Source: Bacillus sp. ISL-41 | Lineage (GTDB): Bacteria > Bacillota > Bacilli > Bacillales > Cytobacillaceae | Length of the DNA stretch: 64,000 bases | Direction of reading: 5' to 3' | Assembly: GCF_018613235.1 (NCBI RefSeq) | Contig: NZ_JAGGQP010000027.1 | Span: 123,463-187,462 of the forward strand | Shown here: piece after piece, positions 49,357 to 58,517 of the stretch | How the letters are laid out: each line of letters begins with the position of its first letter | Position numbering within the stretch: the first letter of the stretch is position 1 | Position numbers and translations under genes: made by a program | The notes under the pieces: model-generated | The model's input: only the letters and a program-made list of their open reading frames with translations | Told to the model about the DNA's origin: nothing | Databases searched by the model: none

Positions 49357-50553
49357 TTATGATAATACCTTCTTGATTCTTTCGATTGCCCAGTCCAGTT
49401 CTTCCTGGCTGATGACAAGCGGCGGTGCAAAACGAATGACCGTATCATGCGTTTCTTTACAGAGCAAGCCTTCTTCTTTTAATTCTTCACAATACTTACG
49501 TGCAGGTTCGGTCAGCTCAACGCCAATGAACAGGCCGCGGCCGCGGATATCCTTGATGATGGAGTTGTCGATTTCACGCAGTTTGCTGATGAAATATTCT
49601 CCAAGTTCAAGGGAACGGTCGGCAAGCTTCTCATCAATCAGTACATCCAAAGACGCGATGGAAACTGCGCAGGCCATTGGGTTGCCGCCAAAAGTAGACC
49701 CGTGGGAACCAGGGTTGAATACTCCCAGTACATCATTGTCTGCAACGACGCATGAAATTGGGAAAACCCCGCCGCCAAGCGCCTTTCCAAGGATGTACAT
49801 ATCAGGCTCAATACCTTCCCATTCACATGCGAACATTTTTCCTGACCTGGCAAGACCGGCCTGGATTTCATCAGCAATGAAAAGGACATTGTTTTCTTTA
49901 CATTCCTCGAACGCAGCTTTCATGAAACCTTCTGGCGGAATGACGATTCCCGCCTCACCCTGAATCGGTTCAATCAGGAAGGCAGCTGTGTTAGGAGTAA
50001 TAGCTTCCTTAAGCGCGTCAAGGTCTCCGTAAGGAATCAGTTTGATCCCTGGAAGCATTGGCCCGAAGCCTCGTTTATATTCTTCTTCAGATGATAGAGA
50101 GACCGCCGTCATTGTGCGGCCATGGAAGTTGCCGATACAAGCGATCACTTCAGCCTGGTTGTCCGCAACGCCTTTTACATCATAAGCCCAGCGGCGAGCT
50201 GCTTTAATAGCCGTTTCAACCGCTTCTGCTCCAGTGTTCATCGGCAAAGCCATTTCTTTGTTCGTCATCTTGCAAACCTTTTCATACCATGGTCCAAGCT
50301 GGTCATTGTGGAATGCTCTTGAAGTAAGAGTCACGCGGTCTGCCTGGTCTTTAAGCGCCTGGATGACCTTAGGATGGCGGTGCCCCTGATTGACAGCCGA
50401 ATACGCGCTCAGCATGTCCATATATTTGTTGCCTTCTGGATCCTCTACCCAAACTCCCTCTGCCTTCGAAATCACGATTGGCAGCGGATGATAGTTATTC
50501 GCACCGTACTTTTGAGTCTGCTCGATCAGCGAGCTAGTTTTTGTTGTTGTCAT
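49357..50553 (-). CDS. rocD: Ornithine aminotransferase
   Basis: A 398-residue class III PLP aminotransferase that converts ornithine and 2-oxoglutarate to glutamate semialdehyde and glutamate in arginine catabolism. Hallmarks are [51 protein letters not shown], the PLP-lysine region [17 protein letters not shown], and [17 protein letters not shown]. The ATG at 50553 follows CGGAGGAAA; the frame runs further to 50592 without a ribosome site. No sigma-54 (-24/-12) promoter was recognised upstream, unlike B. subtilis rocD. Confidence 0.93.
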   Translation of the reverse strand: MTTTKTSSLIEQTQKYGANNYHPLPIVISKAEGVWVEDPEGNKYMDMLSAYSAVNQGHRHPKVIQALKDQADRVTLTSRAFHNDQLGPWYEKVCKMTNKEMALPMNTGAEAVETAIKAARRWAYDVKGVADNQAEVIACIGNFHGRTMTAVSLSSEEEYKRGFGPMLPGIKLIPYGDLDALKEAITPNTAAFLIEPIQGEAGIVIPPEGFMKAAFEECKENNVLFIADEIQAGLARSGKMFACEWEGIEPDMYILGKALGGGVFPISCVVADNDVLGVFNPGSHGSTFGGNPMACAVSIASLDVLIDEKLADRSLELGEYFISKLREIDNSIIKDIRGRGLFIGVELTEPARKYCEELKEEGLLCKETHDTVIRFAPPLVISQEELDWAIERIKKVLS

Positions 50554-50592
50554 GAATTTTCCTCCGTTCCAATGAAAAAATTGGTTAGACAT

Positions 50593-51020
50593 TCATATTG
50601 TAACCTGTAAGCTCTTTCATTTTAACCCCCTAAAAAAGAAAGACAGACGAATTCAGTTTCTTTTATAGAGAGGAGGCACCGGGTTCGGGCTGTTTTTTGG
50701 TAGGATTGATTAAACCTTGTCCGAAGTCGCACCAAGTCACTCTGTTTGCACTACTTAAAATACCACCATTTTACCAAAATTAGGAAGACGGCACGATTAT
50801 ACTCTATTTTGGATTAATTACAGGAACTTTTCGGGCAATTAAACCGAACATCCAGGAGATTATGACGTCGTTTCGGGAGATTATCAGCAATCATTAAGAG
50901 AATAATTTTTCCAGCTCCCAAATGAGGTCATATCAGTAGCAAATAAGACGATTTTTAAAAGAAAATCAGGCATTTTTCCAGCAGCAAAAACAGGAAAATC
51001 CAAACAAGAATTTCCCCATA
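50593..51020. repeat. Gene-free interval with degenerate 21-bp repeats
   Basis: Elements such as GGATTAATTA (50811), GGGCAATTA (50833), GGAGATTAT (50855), GGGAGATTAT (about 50875) and AGAGAATAAT (about 50897) recur every 21-22 bp, flanked by repeated GACGATTTTT and TTTTTCCAGC strings. No gene was seen on either strand. The rocD promoter should be at the left end. Confidence 0.5.
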
Positions 51021-51050
51021 AAAAAAACCGGACAAAATTGTCCGGTTTTT
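51021..51050 (-). terminator. Terminator of yugI
   Basis: AAAACCGGACA and TGTCCGGTTTT form an 11-bp stem around AAAT; on the minus strand a T-run follows. Confidence 0.9.
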
Positions 51051-51061
51051 CGCTTTAAAGC

Positions 51062-51457
51062 TTATTTCTTAGCCATATCTGACTGGTTGATCCACTCTTG
51101 AAGCTTATCCTTCAAAGTGTTGAAGCCTTGAGCTGAATCATCCTGGTGCTGGACTACAGCAGCCGGACGCTTGGCGCCACGTGGCTTCTTAGCGCGTTGT
51201 GGTTGTTCAGGTGCTTCTTCAGTAGCACGGATTGATAAGCCGATTTTTCCAGCAGCTTCATCAATTGACAAAACTTTCACTTTCACTTCATCGCCAACTG
51301 TAAGGTGCTCGTTAACATCCTTAACATAACCGTGTGTGATTTCTGAAATGTGCACTAGACCTTGTGTATTTTCATCTAATGCTACGAAAGCGCCGTATGG
51401 CTGGATTCCTGTAACTTTTCCTGTTAAAACGCTGCCTACTTGAATATTTTCTGACAT
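51062..51457 (-). CDS. yugI: S1-domain RNA-binding general stress protein 13 (YugI-like)
   Basis: A 131-residue protein. An S1/OB-fold RNA-binding domain spans about residues 5-78 (GSVLTGKVTGIQPYGAFVALD, GLVHISEITHGYVKDVNEHL, VKVKVLSIDEAAGKIGLSIRA). A basic Lys/Arg/Pro linker and a short helical end follow. B. subtilis YugI (GSP13) associates with ribosomes and is stress-induced. The ATG at 51457 follows TAGGAGTG. A clear sigma-A promoter lies upstream. Confidence 0.9.
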   Translation of the reverse strand: MSENIQVGSVLTGKVTGIQPYGAFVALDENTQGLVHISEITHGYVKDVNEHLTVGDEVKVKVLSIDEAAGKIGLSIRATEEAPEQPQRAKKPRGAKRPAAVVQHQDDSAQGFNTLKDKLQEWINQSDMAKK

Positions 51458-51509
51458 GGAAACACTCCTAAATATTGTTTTATTTTATCCCATTAATACG
51501 CAATTAAAA

Positions 51510-51538
51510 ATTATATCATATTCTGTAGCATTTATCAA
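51510..51538 (-). promoter_or_regulatory. Sigma-A promoter of yugI
   Basis: On the minus strand TTGATA (51538-51533) and a perfect TATAAT (51515-51510) are 17 bp apart. Confidence 0.8.
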
Positions 51539-51571
51539 AAGGAATAAGATAATTCTATAGGAGTGCTCCCA

Positions 51572-53260
51572 TTATTGAAATGGCAAATATTGGACTTTCC
51601 AAAAGCCGTCCTCCTGGACCACCTGGAAGACTGGAGCATCAGGGCGGTCATTGAAATGAAGCTGGATTCCAATTACTTTTTCCGGATCATCCTCCGGGTG
51701 GTAAAGGGAAGCGAACTCATAGCCCTTCAGCACTTCGCTTACCGTCCCTTTCGCTTCCTTCATTTCTTGTATATATTGTTCTTCTGGAGGCTGGCCGCCA
51801 TTCTTACTGTATAGTGCGTATTTGGTTTCGTACTCACCCGCCTGGTCTGCATGGAAGTATAGCTGCATGATTTCAAATGGGCCATAATTTTTCAGGATAT
51901 TGAAATTCTTCTTGGCCGCGAATTCCTTATAGCTCGACATCAGAGCATCTGAGAGCGGGAGCACTTGTCTGTCAATTACGTCTTCCTGCTTTATATGGGC
52001 TGGGATCTCCATAATCTCCATATACCTTGGAAAATCAAGCTTCTCGACATCAGCCGGCTTTTGGAAGTTATTGTTTTCCATCTTTTTGTACATATTTTGC
52101 ACAGCTGAAGCTGTGTCGGTCTCCGGATAGGTTTTAACCAAATATATATATGCTTGTTTTACTTCATCTTTCAACTCGTTATTTTTGTCATAAATATGTT
52201 GACTGACAACAAAAAGGCCAAAGAGATTCCGGACGTCAATCCGCATCGTTTCCTCGATGGTCGCATCCTCCACTGTTGCAATTGTTTTTTCGAGCTTTAC
52301 CAGTAAATCCGCCAGGCCCTCAAAGGAAATGACCTCTCCGTTACGGTCCTGAACTCTGTTGCTCCTTAGTTCCAAATACTTTACGTAATCTTCATGAGCT
52401 GTTCCGCGAAGGCGGTCTGCAATGCCGATAAAGTTCACATAAGGAACAATACTGCCTGCTTCTTCCCTAAAAGCATATCCATTTTCAACAGCTCTTGATG
52501 ACATTTCTTTCAACTTAGCAGAAGAAATACCTTCTCCACTGGCATTCATCTTTTTGACAACCACGGTGACACTTTCTTTCTCAATTGCTTTATTTATGTC
52601 ATCTTCGTAATAGGTCATCGAAAGATAATAAGCTCCTAAAAAAGACTCCAGTTGATTTAGGAGGGTATACTCAGGACCATCAAAAGAAACTTCGTCATTT
52701 TTTTCTTGTAAAAGCCTGTCGATGATCTCTGCTGGCATGGTGAAAGCTTGATCAATCTCACTGGTAAGTCTTTTTCTCGTCTCATCCAAATCGGTTTGTT
52801 CATATGCTTCCAGGTTTGATAGAAAAGCTGTTTCCTCATCTTTAAGTTCCATTGGAATATCTCGGTATAGATAATTTTCAAATCCTGATAAGAATCCCAG
52901 CTTTTCTTTAGTCTGAAGTTCCCTCTCCTGATAATACTCCTGTAGATCCTCAAACACAGCTTTTACATCCGCTTCTCCCAGCTCACCGGAATCATTTTCA
53001 CCGGATGATGCCTGATGCAGTTCTGTCTTGTCCTTAGCTGGCGCTTGATCCCCGATATATTGCATCATCAAGACCCCTGCAATCATCCCCACTCCAATAA
53101 AGCTCGCGGCGTAAGGTAGGTGAAACCATTTGTTTTGTTTCTGCTTCTTTTGGTCCTTTTTGATTGCCGCAAGGATTGCTGAACGATTCTCATCTTCCGG
53201 CATGTCATCGTATGCTTTTTTCAGGCTGTCCAGACGCTTTTCCAATAATTGATCATCCAT
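51572..53260 (-). CDS. Large membrane anti-sigma-like protein
   Basis: A 562-residue protein: about 48 cytosolic residues with a short helical motif (MDDQLLEKRLDSLKKAYDDMPEDENRS in pieces), one helix (about 49-66, SFIGVGMIAGVLMM) and a large extracytoplasmic, mainly helical domain of about 490 residues without a family I recognise. The start overlaps the end of the ECF sigma gene by 8 bp, the usual sigma/anti-sigma arrangement. It probably holds the sigma factor at the membrane until an outside signal arrives. The ATG at 53260 follows AGGAGGG. The large outside domain is unusual. Confidence 0.72.
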   Translation of the reverse strand: MDDQLLEKRLDSLKKAYDDMPEDENRSAILAAIKKDQKKQKQNKWFHLPYAASFIGVGMIAGVLMMQYIGDQAPAKDKTELHQASSGENDSGELGEADVKAVFEDLQEYYQERELQTKEKLGFLSGFENYLYRDIPMELKDEETAFLSNLEAYEQTDLDETRKRLTSEIDQAFTMPAEIIDRLLQEKNDEVSFDGPEYTLLNQLESFLGAYYLSMTYYEDDINKAIEKESVTVVVKKMNASGEGISSAKLKEMSSRAVENGYAFREEAGSIVPYVNFIGIADRLRGTAHEDYVKYLELRSNRVQDRNGEVISFEGLADLLVKLEKTIATVEDATIEETMRIDVRNLFGLFVVSQHIYDKNNELKDEVKQAYIYLVKTYPETDTASAVQNMYKKMENNNFQKPADVEKLDFPRYMEIMEIPAHIKQEDVIDRQVLPLSDALMSSYKEFAAKKNFNILKNYGPFEIMQLYFHADQAGEYETKYALYSKNGGQPPEEQYIQEMKEAKGTVSEVLKGYEFASLYHPEDDPEKVIGIQLHFNDRPDAPVFQVVQEDGFWKVQYLPFQ

Positions 53261-53810
53261 GGTTTGCACCCTCCTTCTTTTCGGCTAGAGTGAGCAGTTT
53301 CTTCAAGTGTTCTTTCCCTCTTGACATTCTTGTCTTTACATTTGCCAGAGATGCACCACTAATCTCCGCGATTTCGTCATAGCTTTTATCATGAAAATAG
53401 AAGAGGACAATCGGGATGCGGTATTTCTCATCGAGTTTTTGGATGCACTCATGCAGTGTCCTGTCTTCTTCATATCGCAGGAGGCTTTCTTCTGCTGTCT
53501 TCTCGTTGTATGAGCGTTCCTTGCCGATCTTCAGTACCTTTTTAAATTGCCTATGTTTACTGCGTGCAAAATCCCTTGTGACATTCAGGGTGATTTTATA
53601 GAGCCAGGTTGTGAATTTGGCATGTGAAAATTGATCGAGGAAGCGGTATACCCTAACGAATACTTCCTGAGTGATATCATCTATGTCGTCATATTTGTTC
53701 CCAAGTTGGAAGGCAAAGCGCTTGACGGTTGGAGTATGGATATCGATCAACTCCGCGAAAGCCTGCATATTGCCATTCCGGGCGCGGAACACTAATTCAT
53801 CATCGTTCAT
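53253..53810 (-). CDS. ECF-type RNA polymerase sigma factor
   Basis: A 185-residue sigma-70-family factor of the extracytoplasmic-function group. Region 2 spans about residues 10-80 (DIDDITQEVFVRVYRFLDQF, FTTWLYKITLNVTRDFAR). Region 4 spans about 115-170 (LDEKYRIPIVLFYFHDKSYDEIAEI, ASLANVKTRMSRGKEHLKKLL). The ATG at 53810 is preceded by a weak GGGGG site. A TGAAAC-N16-CGTT promoter upstream indicates autoregulation. It forms an operon with the membrane anti-sigma-like protein. The regulon is unknown. Confidence 0.9.
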   Translation of the reverse strand: MNDDELVFRARNGNMQAFAELIDIHTPTVKRFAFQLGNKYDDIDDITQEVFVRVYRFLDQFSHAKFTTWLYKITLNVTRDFARSKHRQFKKVLKIGKERSYNEKTAEESLLRYEEDRTLHECIQKLDEKYRIPIVLFYFHDKSYDEIAEISGASLANVKTRMSRGKEHLKKLLTLAEKKEGANHG

Positions 53811-53856
53811 TTTGGAACCCCCAAACTGGTACCTTCTCTTTTTTCGTTCTTTTACG

Positions 53857-53890
53857 GAGACAGCTGCGGCCGCATGCGTTTCTGTCTCTT
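53857..53890 (-). promoter_or_regulatory. Palindrome in the ECF sigma leader
   Basis: GAGACAG and CTGTCTC arms enclose CGGCCGC and GCATGC. It lies between the ECF promoter and the sigma gene and could form a leader hairpin. Confidence 0.5.
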
Positions 53891-53916
53891 TAATCGAAAA
53901 TAACTTTTACCTATAA

Positions 53917-53942
53917 AACGGCATATTTTGTTTTTTGTTTCA
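53917..53942 (-). promoter_or_regulatory. ECF-type autoregulatory promoter
   Basis: On the minus strand TGAAAC (53942-53937) and CGTT (53920-53917) are 16 bp apart, matching the GAAAC-N16-CGT pattern of Bacillus ECF promoters. Confidence 0.65.
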
Positions 53943-54084
53943 AAAAAATAACAAAAAGCTTAATAATTGTTTAAAGCCTGAAAATACTATGCTTTTTCCT
54001 GAAAAAATAGTAACATGAAAAGGTATTTTTTTATTTTGTCAGAAAATATAAATATTCAGTCTTTTTTAAAAAAGGAGTTTTCTT

Positions 54085-55428
54085 ATGAACAGGCACGAAC
54101 AATGGACTTCAAAGCTCGGGTTCATCCTGGCTGCAGCAGGATCAGCCATCGGACTCGGGGCGATTTGGAAATTTCCCTATATGGCAGGAACAAATGGAGG
54201 CGGCATCTTTCTGATCTTCTTCTTGCTGATGACTATTTTTATAGGTGCACCTATCTTGCTGGCTGAATTTATCATTGGCCGCAATACTCAAAAGGACGCT
54301 GTTATGTCTTATAAACACCTGGCGCCGAAAAGCGCATGGCCTTTGCTTGGGTATGGCGGTGTCATTGCCTCCTTCCTGATCCTGTCTTTCTACAGTGTAG
54401 TTGGCGGGTGGATCCTTTCCTATTTAGCGCGGAGCCTTACCGGATCACTTTCTGAATTAACCCAGGCGGAATACGGTGCAGCATTTGAAAACATCATATC
54501 CAATCCAGTTGAAGCTGTTGCTGTTCAGCTGTTATTCCTTGTCCTTACCATCTGGGTCGTGCAGGGCGGCGTCCAGCAGGGCATTGAAAAAGCGAGCAAA
54601 TACATGATGCCCGCTCTGTTCATCCTTTTTATCATCCTGGTAATCAGGTCTTTAACTTTGGATGGAGCGATGGCCGGGGTAGAGTTTTTCCTGAAGCCTG
54701 ACTGGTCTGCTGTAACAGGGCAAACCATTTTGATGGCTCTCGGGCAGTCCTTTTTTGCTTTAAGTGTCGGACTTTCCGTAATGGTGACTTATGCTTCTTA
54801 TTTGCCCAAGGGGGAAAGCCTGGCAAAATCCGCTTTTTCAGTAGTCGGGTTGAATATTCTCATATCGCTGCTCGCCGGCCTTGTCATTTTCCCGGCTGTA
54901 TTCGCGTTTGGTTTAGAACCTGAAGCAGGACCCGGACTCGTTTTTGTCGTCCTGCCTGCCGTATTTAATGAACTGGCATTTGGCGGGTTATTTATGACGA
55001 TTTTCTTGATTCTGCTGCTTTTTGCGACATTGACATCCGCGTTTTCAATTCTTGAGATCATCGTCGCGGTACTATCTAAAGGAGACAAAGATAAACGGAA
55101 GAAGTTTTCCTGGATTGCTGGCCTGCTTGTTTTCGCTGCGGGAATTCCGAATGCTCTTTCCTTCGGTGTTTTATCAGAGGTGAAATTTTTCGGAAAAACC
55201 TTCTTCGATCTCGCCGACTTCCTGACTAGCAATATTGCCCTGCCGCTGGGAGCTTTCTTCATCGCCATATTCGTCGGTTATGTCCTCCCGCGAAAAATGG
55301 TCAGACGTGAAATGGAGGAAGGAATTGAAAGCAATGCATTATTATTCAACATTTGGTTCTTCTGCATTCGCTACATCGTACCAATAGGTATCGGCATTGT
55401 TTTTTTACAATCGATTGGTATAATCTAA
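54085..55428 (+). CDS. Sodium-dependent transporter of the NSS (SNF) family
   Basis: A 447-residue transporter with about 11-12 helices. The first helix carries the NSS signature GFILAAAGSAIGLGAIWKFPYMAGTNGGG in pieces, forming sodium and substrate sites as in LeuT. ALGQSFFALSVGLSVMVTYASY matches helix 6 and its unwound region. Bacterial NSS proteins import amino acids with sodium; the substrate is unknown (B. subtilis YhdH/YocR are relatives). The ATG at 54085 follows AAAGGAG. It is transcribed alone, in place of alaT/alaR in the B. subtilis order. Confidence 0.88.
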   Translation: MNRHEQWTSKLGFILAAAGSAIGLGAIWKFPYMAGTNGGGIFLIFFLLMTIFIGAPILLAEFIIGRNTQKDAVMSYKHLAPKSAWPLLGYGGVIASFLILSFYSVVGGWILSYLARSLTGSLSELTQAEYGAAFENIISNPVEAVAVQLLFLVLTIWVVQGGVQQGIEKASKYMMPALFILFIILVIRSLTLDGAMAGVEFFLKPDWSAVTGQTILMALGQSFFALSVGLSVMVTYASYLPKGESLAKSAFSVVGLNILISLLAGLVIFPAVFAFGLEPEAGPGLVFVVLPAVFNELAFGGLFMTIFLILLLFATLTSAFSILEIIVAVLSKGDKDKRKKFSWIAGLLVFAAGIPNALSFGVLSEVKFFGKTFFDLADFLTSNIALPLGAFFIAIFVGYVLPRKMVRREMEEGIESNALLFNIWFFCIRYIVPIGIGIVFLQSIGII

Positions 55429-55521
55429 AGTTAAGAAAACGTTCACATTATTGTCGATATTTTCAAAAATTTAATGATAAACTTATAGTAAGAGATATTT
55501 TATTTTTGGAGGTGATGAGCG

Positions 55522-55767
55522 ATGACTGCAATTGGACAGAATATCAAGATGTGCCGTGAACGAGTCGGAATCTCACAGGAGGAGCTCGCTTTAAAAATCA
55601 GGGTAGGTACGCGGACGATCCAAAGATACGAAAGCGGCGAGCAGACACCTAAATTGCAGACGATTCTAAAAATCTCGACAGCCCTTGATGTCCCTGCATC
55701 CGAATTAATGGGAGAGATTTATTACGCTGCACCGCCAGAACTCGACCAAAGACCAAGCAGCTTGTAA
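55522..55767 (+). CDS. Small XRE-family HTH regulator
   Basis: An 81-residue protein consisting of one lambda-repressor-like HTH (about residues 4-62: IGQNIKMCRERVGISQEELALKI, TRTIQRYESGEQTPKLQTILKI) and a short tail. No ligand domain is present. The ATG at 55522 follows GGAGGTGAT. Its targets are unknown. It is followed by a terminator. Confidence 0.82.
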   Translation: MTAIGQNIKMCRERVGISQEELALKIRVGTRTIQRYESGEQTPKLQTILKISTALDVPASELMGEIYYAAPPELDQRPSSL

Positions 55768-55790
55768 CCTGCAATATCATAAAACCACTT

Positions 55791-55824
55791 AGCAGGCAGG
55801 TTATTATGCCTGCTCTATTTTTTT
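55791..55824 (+). terminator. Terminator after the XRE gene
   Basis: AGCAGGCA and TGCCTGCT pair, followed by CTATTTTTTT. Confidence 0.82.
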
Positions 55825-55894
55825 GCTGCTGTAAATGTCGGCCGCATAGAATGAGAACCAGTCATTAAATTTTTCAAAATAAATGTATACTATT

Positions 55895-55983
55895 CTGCCA
55901 ATCTGGCTATCCTAGTCCCATAAGGCTTTCTAGTATTCCCCCCTTTTTTAATGGGCACCAGCATTGGTGCCCATATTTTTTTG
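55895..55983 (+). ncRNA. Candidate small RNA with C-rich segment and terminator
   Basis: Between two terminators and without a reading frame lies an approximately 85-base segment. It is preceded by TATACT (55888-55893), contains the single-stranded C-run TATTCCCCCC, and ends with a perfect hairpin ATGGGCACC/GGTGCCCAT followed by seven T. TGTATA (55886) with CTATCCTA (55909) could instead be a sigma-F/G-type promoter. The C-rich loop plus terminator is a layout common in Firmicute regulatory RNAs. Confidence 0.4.
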
Positions 55984-56060
55984 TTTTTTATTGTGTGAAG
56001 CAGCGTTTTGCGGGGAAAATAAATGGCATACCTTGCCTAATATGTCAGGAGTGAAAGCCG

Positions 56061-56915
56061 ATGGAATTTGCCAGGAATAAAACCGTTAGAGGAATCGACC
56101 TTTACTATGAGCACTACCAGAACCCTGACGCAGAGGAAACTTTGGTTCTGCTCCATGGTTTTCTGTCCTCTACTTTCAGCTTCAGGCATTTGATTCCTCT
56201 GTTAAAAGAGGATTATAACGTGATTTCAGTGGACCTTCCCCCTTTTGGGAAGAGCGGGAAGTTATCGAGCTTCAAATATTCTTATGAGAACCTGGCCGCG
56301 ACAGTCGTTGAGCTGATGAAATCCCTTGGTGTCCGTGAATTCAATGTCATAGGGCATTCAATGGGCGGCCAAATCGCCATGAATATCCTATTGCATCATC
56401 CGGAATATGCGAAAAAGGGAATCTTGCTTTGCAGTTCGGGATATTTGAAAAAGGCAAAGCTGCCGCTAGTCCTTTCAAGCTACATCCCGTATTTCCATCT
56501 TTACGTAAAGTTCCACCTGGCACGATCGGGTGTAAAACAAAACCTGCAGAATGTCGTATATGACCATTCGATGATCAATGATGAAATGCTGTATGGCTAT
56601 CTCTCTCCATTCCTGGAGGATGATATTTTCAAAGCGTTGACGATGATGATCCGCCACCGGGAGGGCGACCTTTCATCCGAAGAGCTAAGGAGAATCGAAG
56701 CTCCATGCCTGCTGATTTGGGGCGAACACGATAAAGTCGTCCCCGTCCGGATCGGGAGAAAGCTGAATAAGGACTTGAAGAATTCAGAACTCGTCATTTT
56801 AAAAGAAACTGGCCACCTCGTCCCCGAGGAACGCCCGGAGGATGTCCATCAATTGATCAACAGGTTCATAGCAGCAGAGGAAACAGCTGAAGCAACAGCA
56901 AACGGCAGCCGCTGA
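56061..56915 (+). CDS. yugF: Alpha/beta hydrolase (YugF-like)
   Basis: A 284-residue alpha/beta hydrolase-fold protein. The oxyanion strand is LVLLHGFLSS, the nucleophile elbow is GHSMGG (Ser at about residue 99), a catalytic Asp is in IWGEHDKVVP and His in ETGHLVPEE. Members act as esterases or C-C hydrolases; the substrate is unknown. The ATG at 56061 follows CAGGAGTG. Synteny with B. subtilis yugF-yugE-patB supports the assignment. The C-terminal 15 residues are Ala/Glu/Thr-rich. Confidence 0.88.
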   Translation: MEFARNKTVRGIDLYYEHYQNPDAEETLVLLHGFLSSTFSFRHLIPLLKEDYNVISVDLPPFGKSGKLSSFKYSYENLAATVVELMKSLGVREFNVIGHSMGGQIAMNILLHHPEYAKKGILLCSSGYLKKAKLPLVLSSYIPYFHLYVKFHLARSGVKQNLQNVVYDHSMINDEMLYGYLSPFLEDDIFKALTMMIRHREGDLSSEELRRIEAPCLLIWGEHDKVVPVRIGRKLNKDLKNSELVILKETGHLVPEERPEDVHQLINRFIAAEETAEATANGSR

Positions 56916-56947
56916 TGGCTGCCGTTTCTGTTCGTATAGAGGAAGAG

Positions 56948-57208
56948 TTATAAGGAGCAAACATCTTCATTTTTGATCGCAAGCATTGTGTTTGCGACTG
57001 TCAGGCATTGATCATACGGCAAGACCTGTTCGAATGAAAACTCGAAAACGGACTGAATCCTGCGGGCGATTTTATCAGCTTCGTCATAATCATGGACAGC
57101 CTGGAGGATATCGGCGATTTCCGGGTCGAACTGGCCTTCGCCAACCTTGAAGGGATCCCATTTATTCAAAACATCAATTAATTTATAGCTAAGTTCTTTC
57201 GATTCCAA
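56948..57208 (-). CDS. yugE: DUF1871-family protein (YugE-like)
   Basis: An 86-residue soluble helical protein of the YugE/DUF1871 family, with LIDVLNKWDPFKVGEGQFDPEIADI and the following YDEADKIARRIQSVFEFSF. Function is unknown. The TTG at 57208 follows AGGTGAT and gives the expected length; a GTG at 57217 is a weaker choice and the longer frame to 57397 is spurious. It is on the strand opposite to yugF and patB. Confidence 0.78.
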   Translation of the reverse strand: MESKELSYKLIDVLNKWDPFKVGEGQFDPEIADILQAVHDYDEADKIARRIQSVFEFSFEQVLPYDQCLTVANTMLAIKNEDVCSL

Positions 57209-57294
57209 TCCAATCACCTGATTATTTTTTAAAAATATCTTATCATAAAGTAAGAGTAAGATAAATTTTTCAAGGAGAAGGCGGTGCGTACATA

Positions 57295-58464
57295 GTGGAT
57301 AGAATAAATTTTGACAAGGTAGTGGACAGGAACAATTCGCATTCAGTAAAGTGGGATGCGATTGATAAGGTTTTTGGCAAAGATGATGTCCTGCCAATGT
57401 GGGTCGCAGATATGGATTTCCATCCTCCCGAGGCGGTCACCGATGCACTGAAGGGTCGGATCGAACACGGGATATTCGGCTATACCTTTGTGCCGATGTC
57501 AGTGACAGAAGCCATCCAGGACTGGATGAAAAATCGCCATGATTGCGAATTCAAGAAATCATCCATCGTTTTCAGCGAAGGAGTCGTCCCTTCGATCAGC
57601 ACGGCAATTCGTGCGTTTACGGAAAAAGGTGATAAGGTACTTGTTCATTCTCCAGTGTATACACCATTTTTTAACATGGTCAAAAATAACGACCGCACCC
57701 TCGTTACGTCTAATCTATTGATAGAGAACGGGCGATTCGAAATGGATTTTGCCGACTTTGAAGCCAAGCTGCAGGATGGCGTGAAAATGTTCATTCTCTG
57801 TAACCCGCATAATCCTGGAGGCAGAGTCTGGACTCGTGATGAACTGGAAAAAATCGGCGACCTGTGCGTAAAGCATGACGTTCTGATGGTTTCCGATGAA
57901 ATCCATTCGGACCTTGTGTTCAAGCCCAATGTCCATATCCCAATCGCTTCGATCAAGGAAGAATTCAGGGAGATCACTGCCACCTTCGTTGCGCCAAGTA
58001 AAACCTTCAACCTTGCCGGCCTTCAGGCTTCCGCCGCCCTGATTCCGAACAAGGAGCTGAAGGCGAAATTCAAAAAAGTCCAAGAGCAGCAAGGCTTCTT
58101 TACATTGAATGCCTTTGCGATTGCAGGAATGGAAGCTGCCTACCGTGAAGGTGAAGAATGGCTCGAGCAGCTGCTTGAATACCTGGATGAGAATATGAAG
58201 ATCACAACTGATTTTATTGCCGAACACCTGCCAGCACTAAAACCGATGAAGGCAGATGCCACGTACCTCCTCTGGATCGATTGTCGCGGTCTTGGTTTGA
58301 GCGACGAGGAGATCAAAGATCAGCTGCTTGAAAAAGGAAAACTCGGACTGGAACCAGGAACGAAGTATGGTGAAGGCGGCGAAGGCTTTGTCCGGATGAA
58401 CCTGGCCTGTCCGCGCGAAACCTTGAATGAGGGACTTGAGAGGTTGAAGCTGGCATTCAGTTAG
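57295..58464 (+). CDS. patB: PatB/MalY-type cystathionine beta-lyase/aminotransferase
   Basis: A 389-residue class I/II PLP enzyme of the MalY/PatB group. Motifs are VLPMWVADMDFHPP, ILCNPHNPGGRVW, VSDEIHSDLVF and the PLP-lysine region FVAPSKTFNLAGLQAS. It cleaves C-S bonds of cystathionine or cysteine conjugates, giving homocysteine or thiols, pyruvate and ammonia. The start is GTG at 57295, after AGGAGAAGG at 57271-57279. That spacing is long but gives the conserved N-terminus (INFDKVVDRNNSHSVKWD). Synteny with B. subtilis patB supports it. Confidence 0.9.
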   Translation: MDRINFDKVVDRNNSHSVKWDAIDKVFGKDDVLPMWVADMDFHPPEAVTDALKGRIEHGIFGYTFVPMSVTEAIQDWMKNRHDCEFKKSSIVFSEGVVPSISTAIRAFTEKGDKVLVHSPVYTPFFNMVKNNDRTLVTSNLLIENGRFEMDFADFEAKLQDGVKMFILCNPHNPGGRVWTRDELEKIGDLCVKHDVLMVSDEIHSDLVFKPNVHIPIASIKEEFREITATFVAPSKTFNLAGLQASAALIPNKELKAKFKKVQEQQGFFTLNAFAIAGMEAAYREGEEWLEQLLEYLDENMKITTDFIAEHLPALKPMKADATYLLWIDCRGLGLSDEEIKDQLLEKGKLGLEPGTKYGEGGEGFVRMNLACPRETLNEGLERLKLAFS

Positions 58465-58478
58465 ACTTTTAGTAAGCA

Positions 58479-58517
58479 AAAATGGAGCCGTCCCATTCGG
58501 GCTGGCTCCATTTTTTA
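58479..58517. terminator. Bidirectional terminator after patB
   Basis: AATGGAGCC and GGCTCCATT pair, with A-run before and T6 after. It serves patB (+) and the convergent gene (-). Confidence 0.85.
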
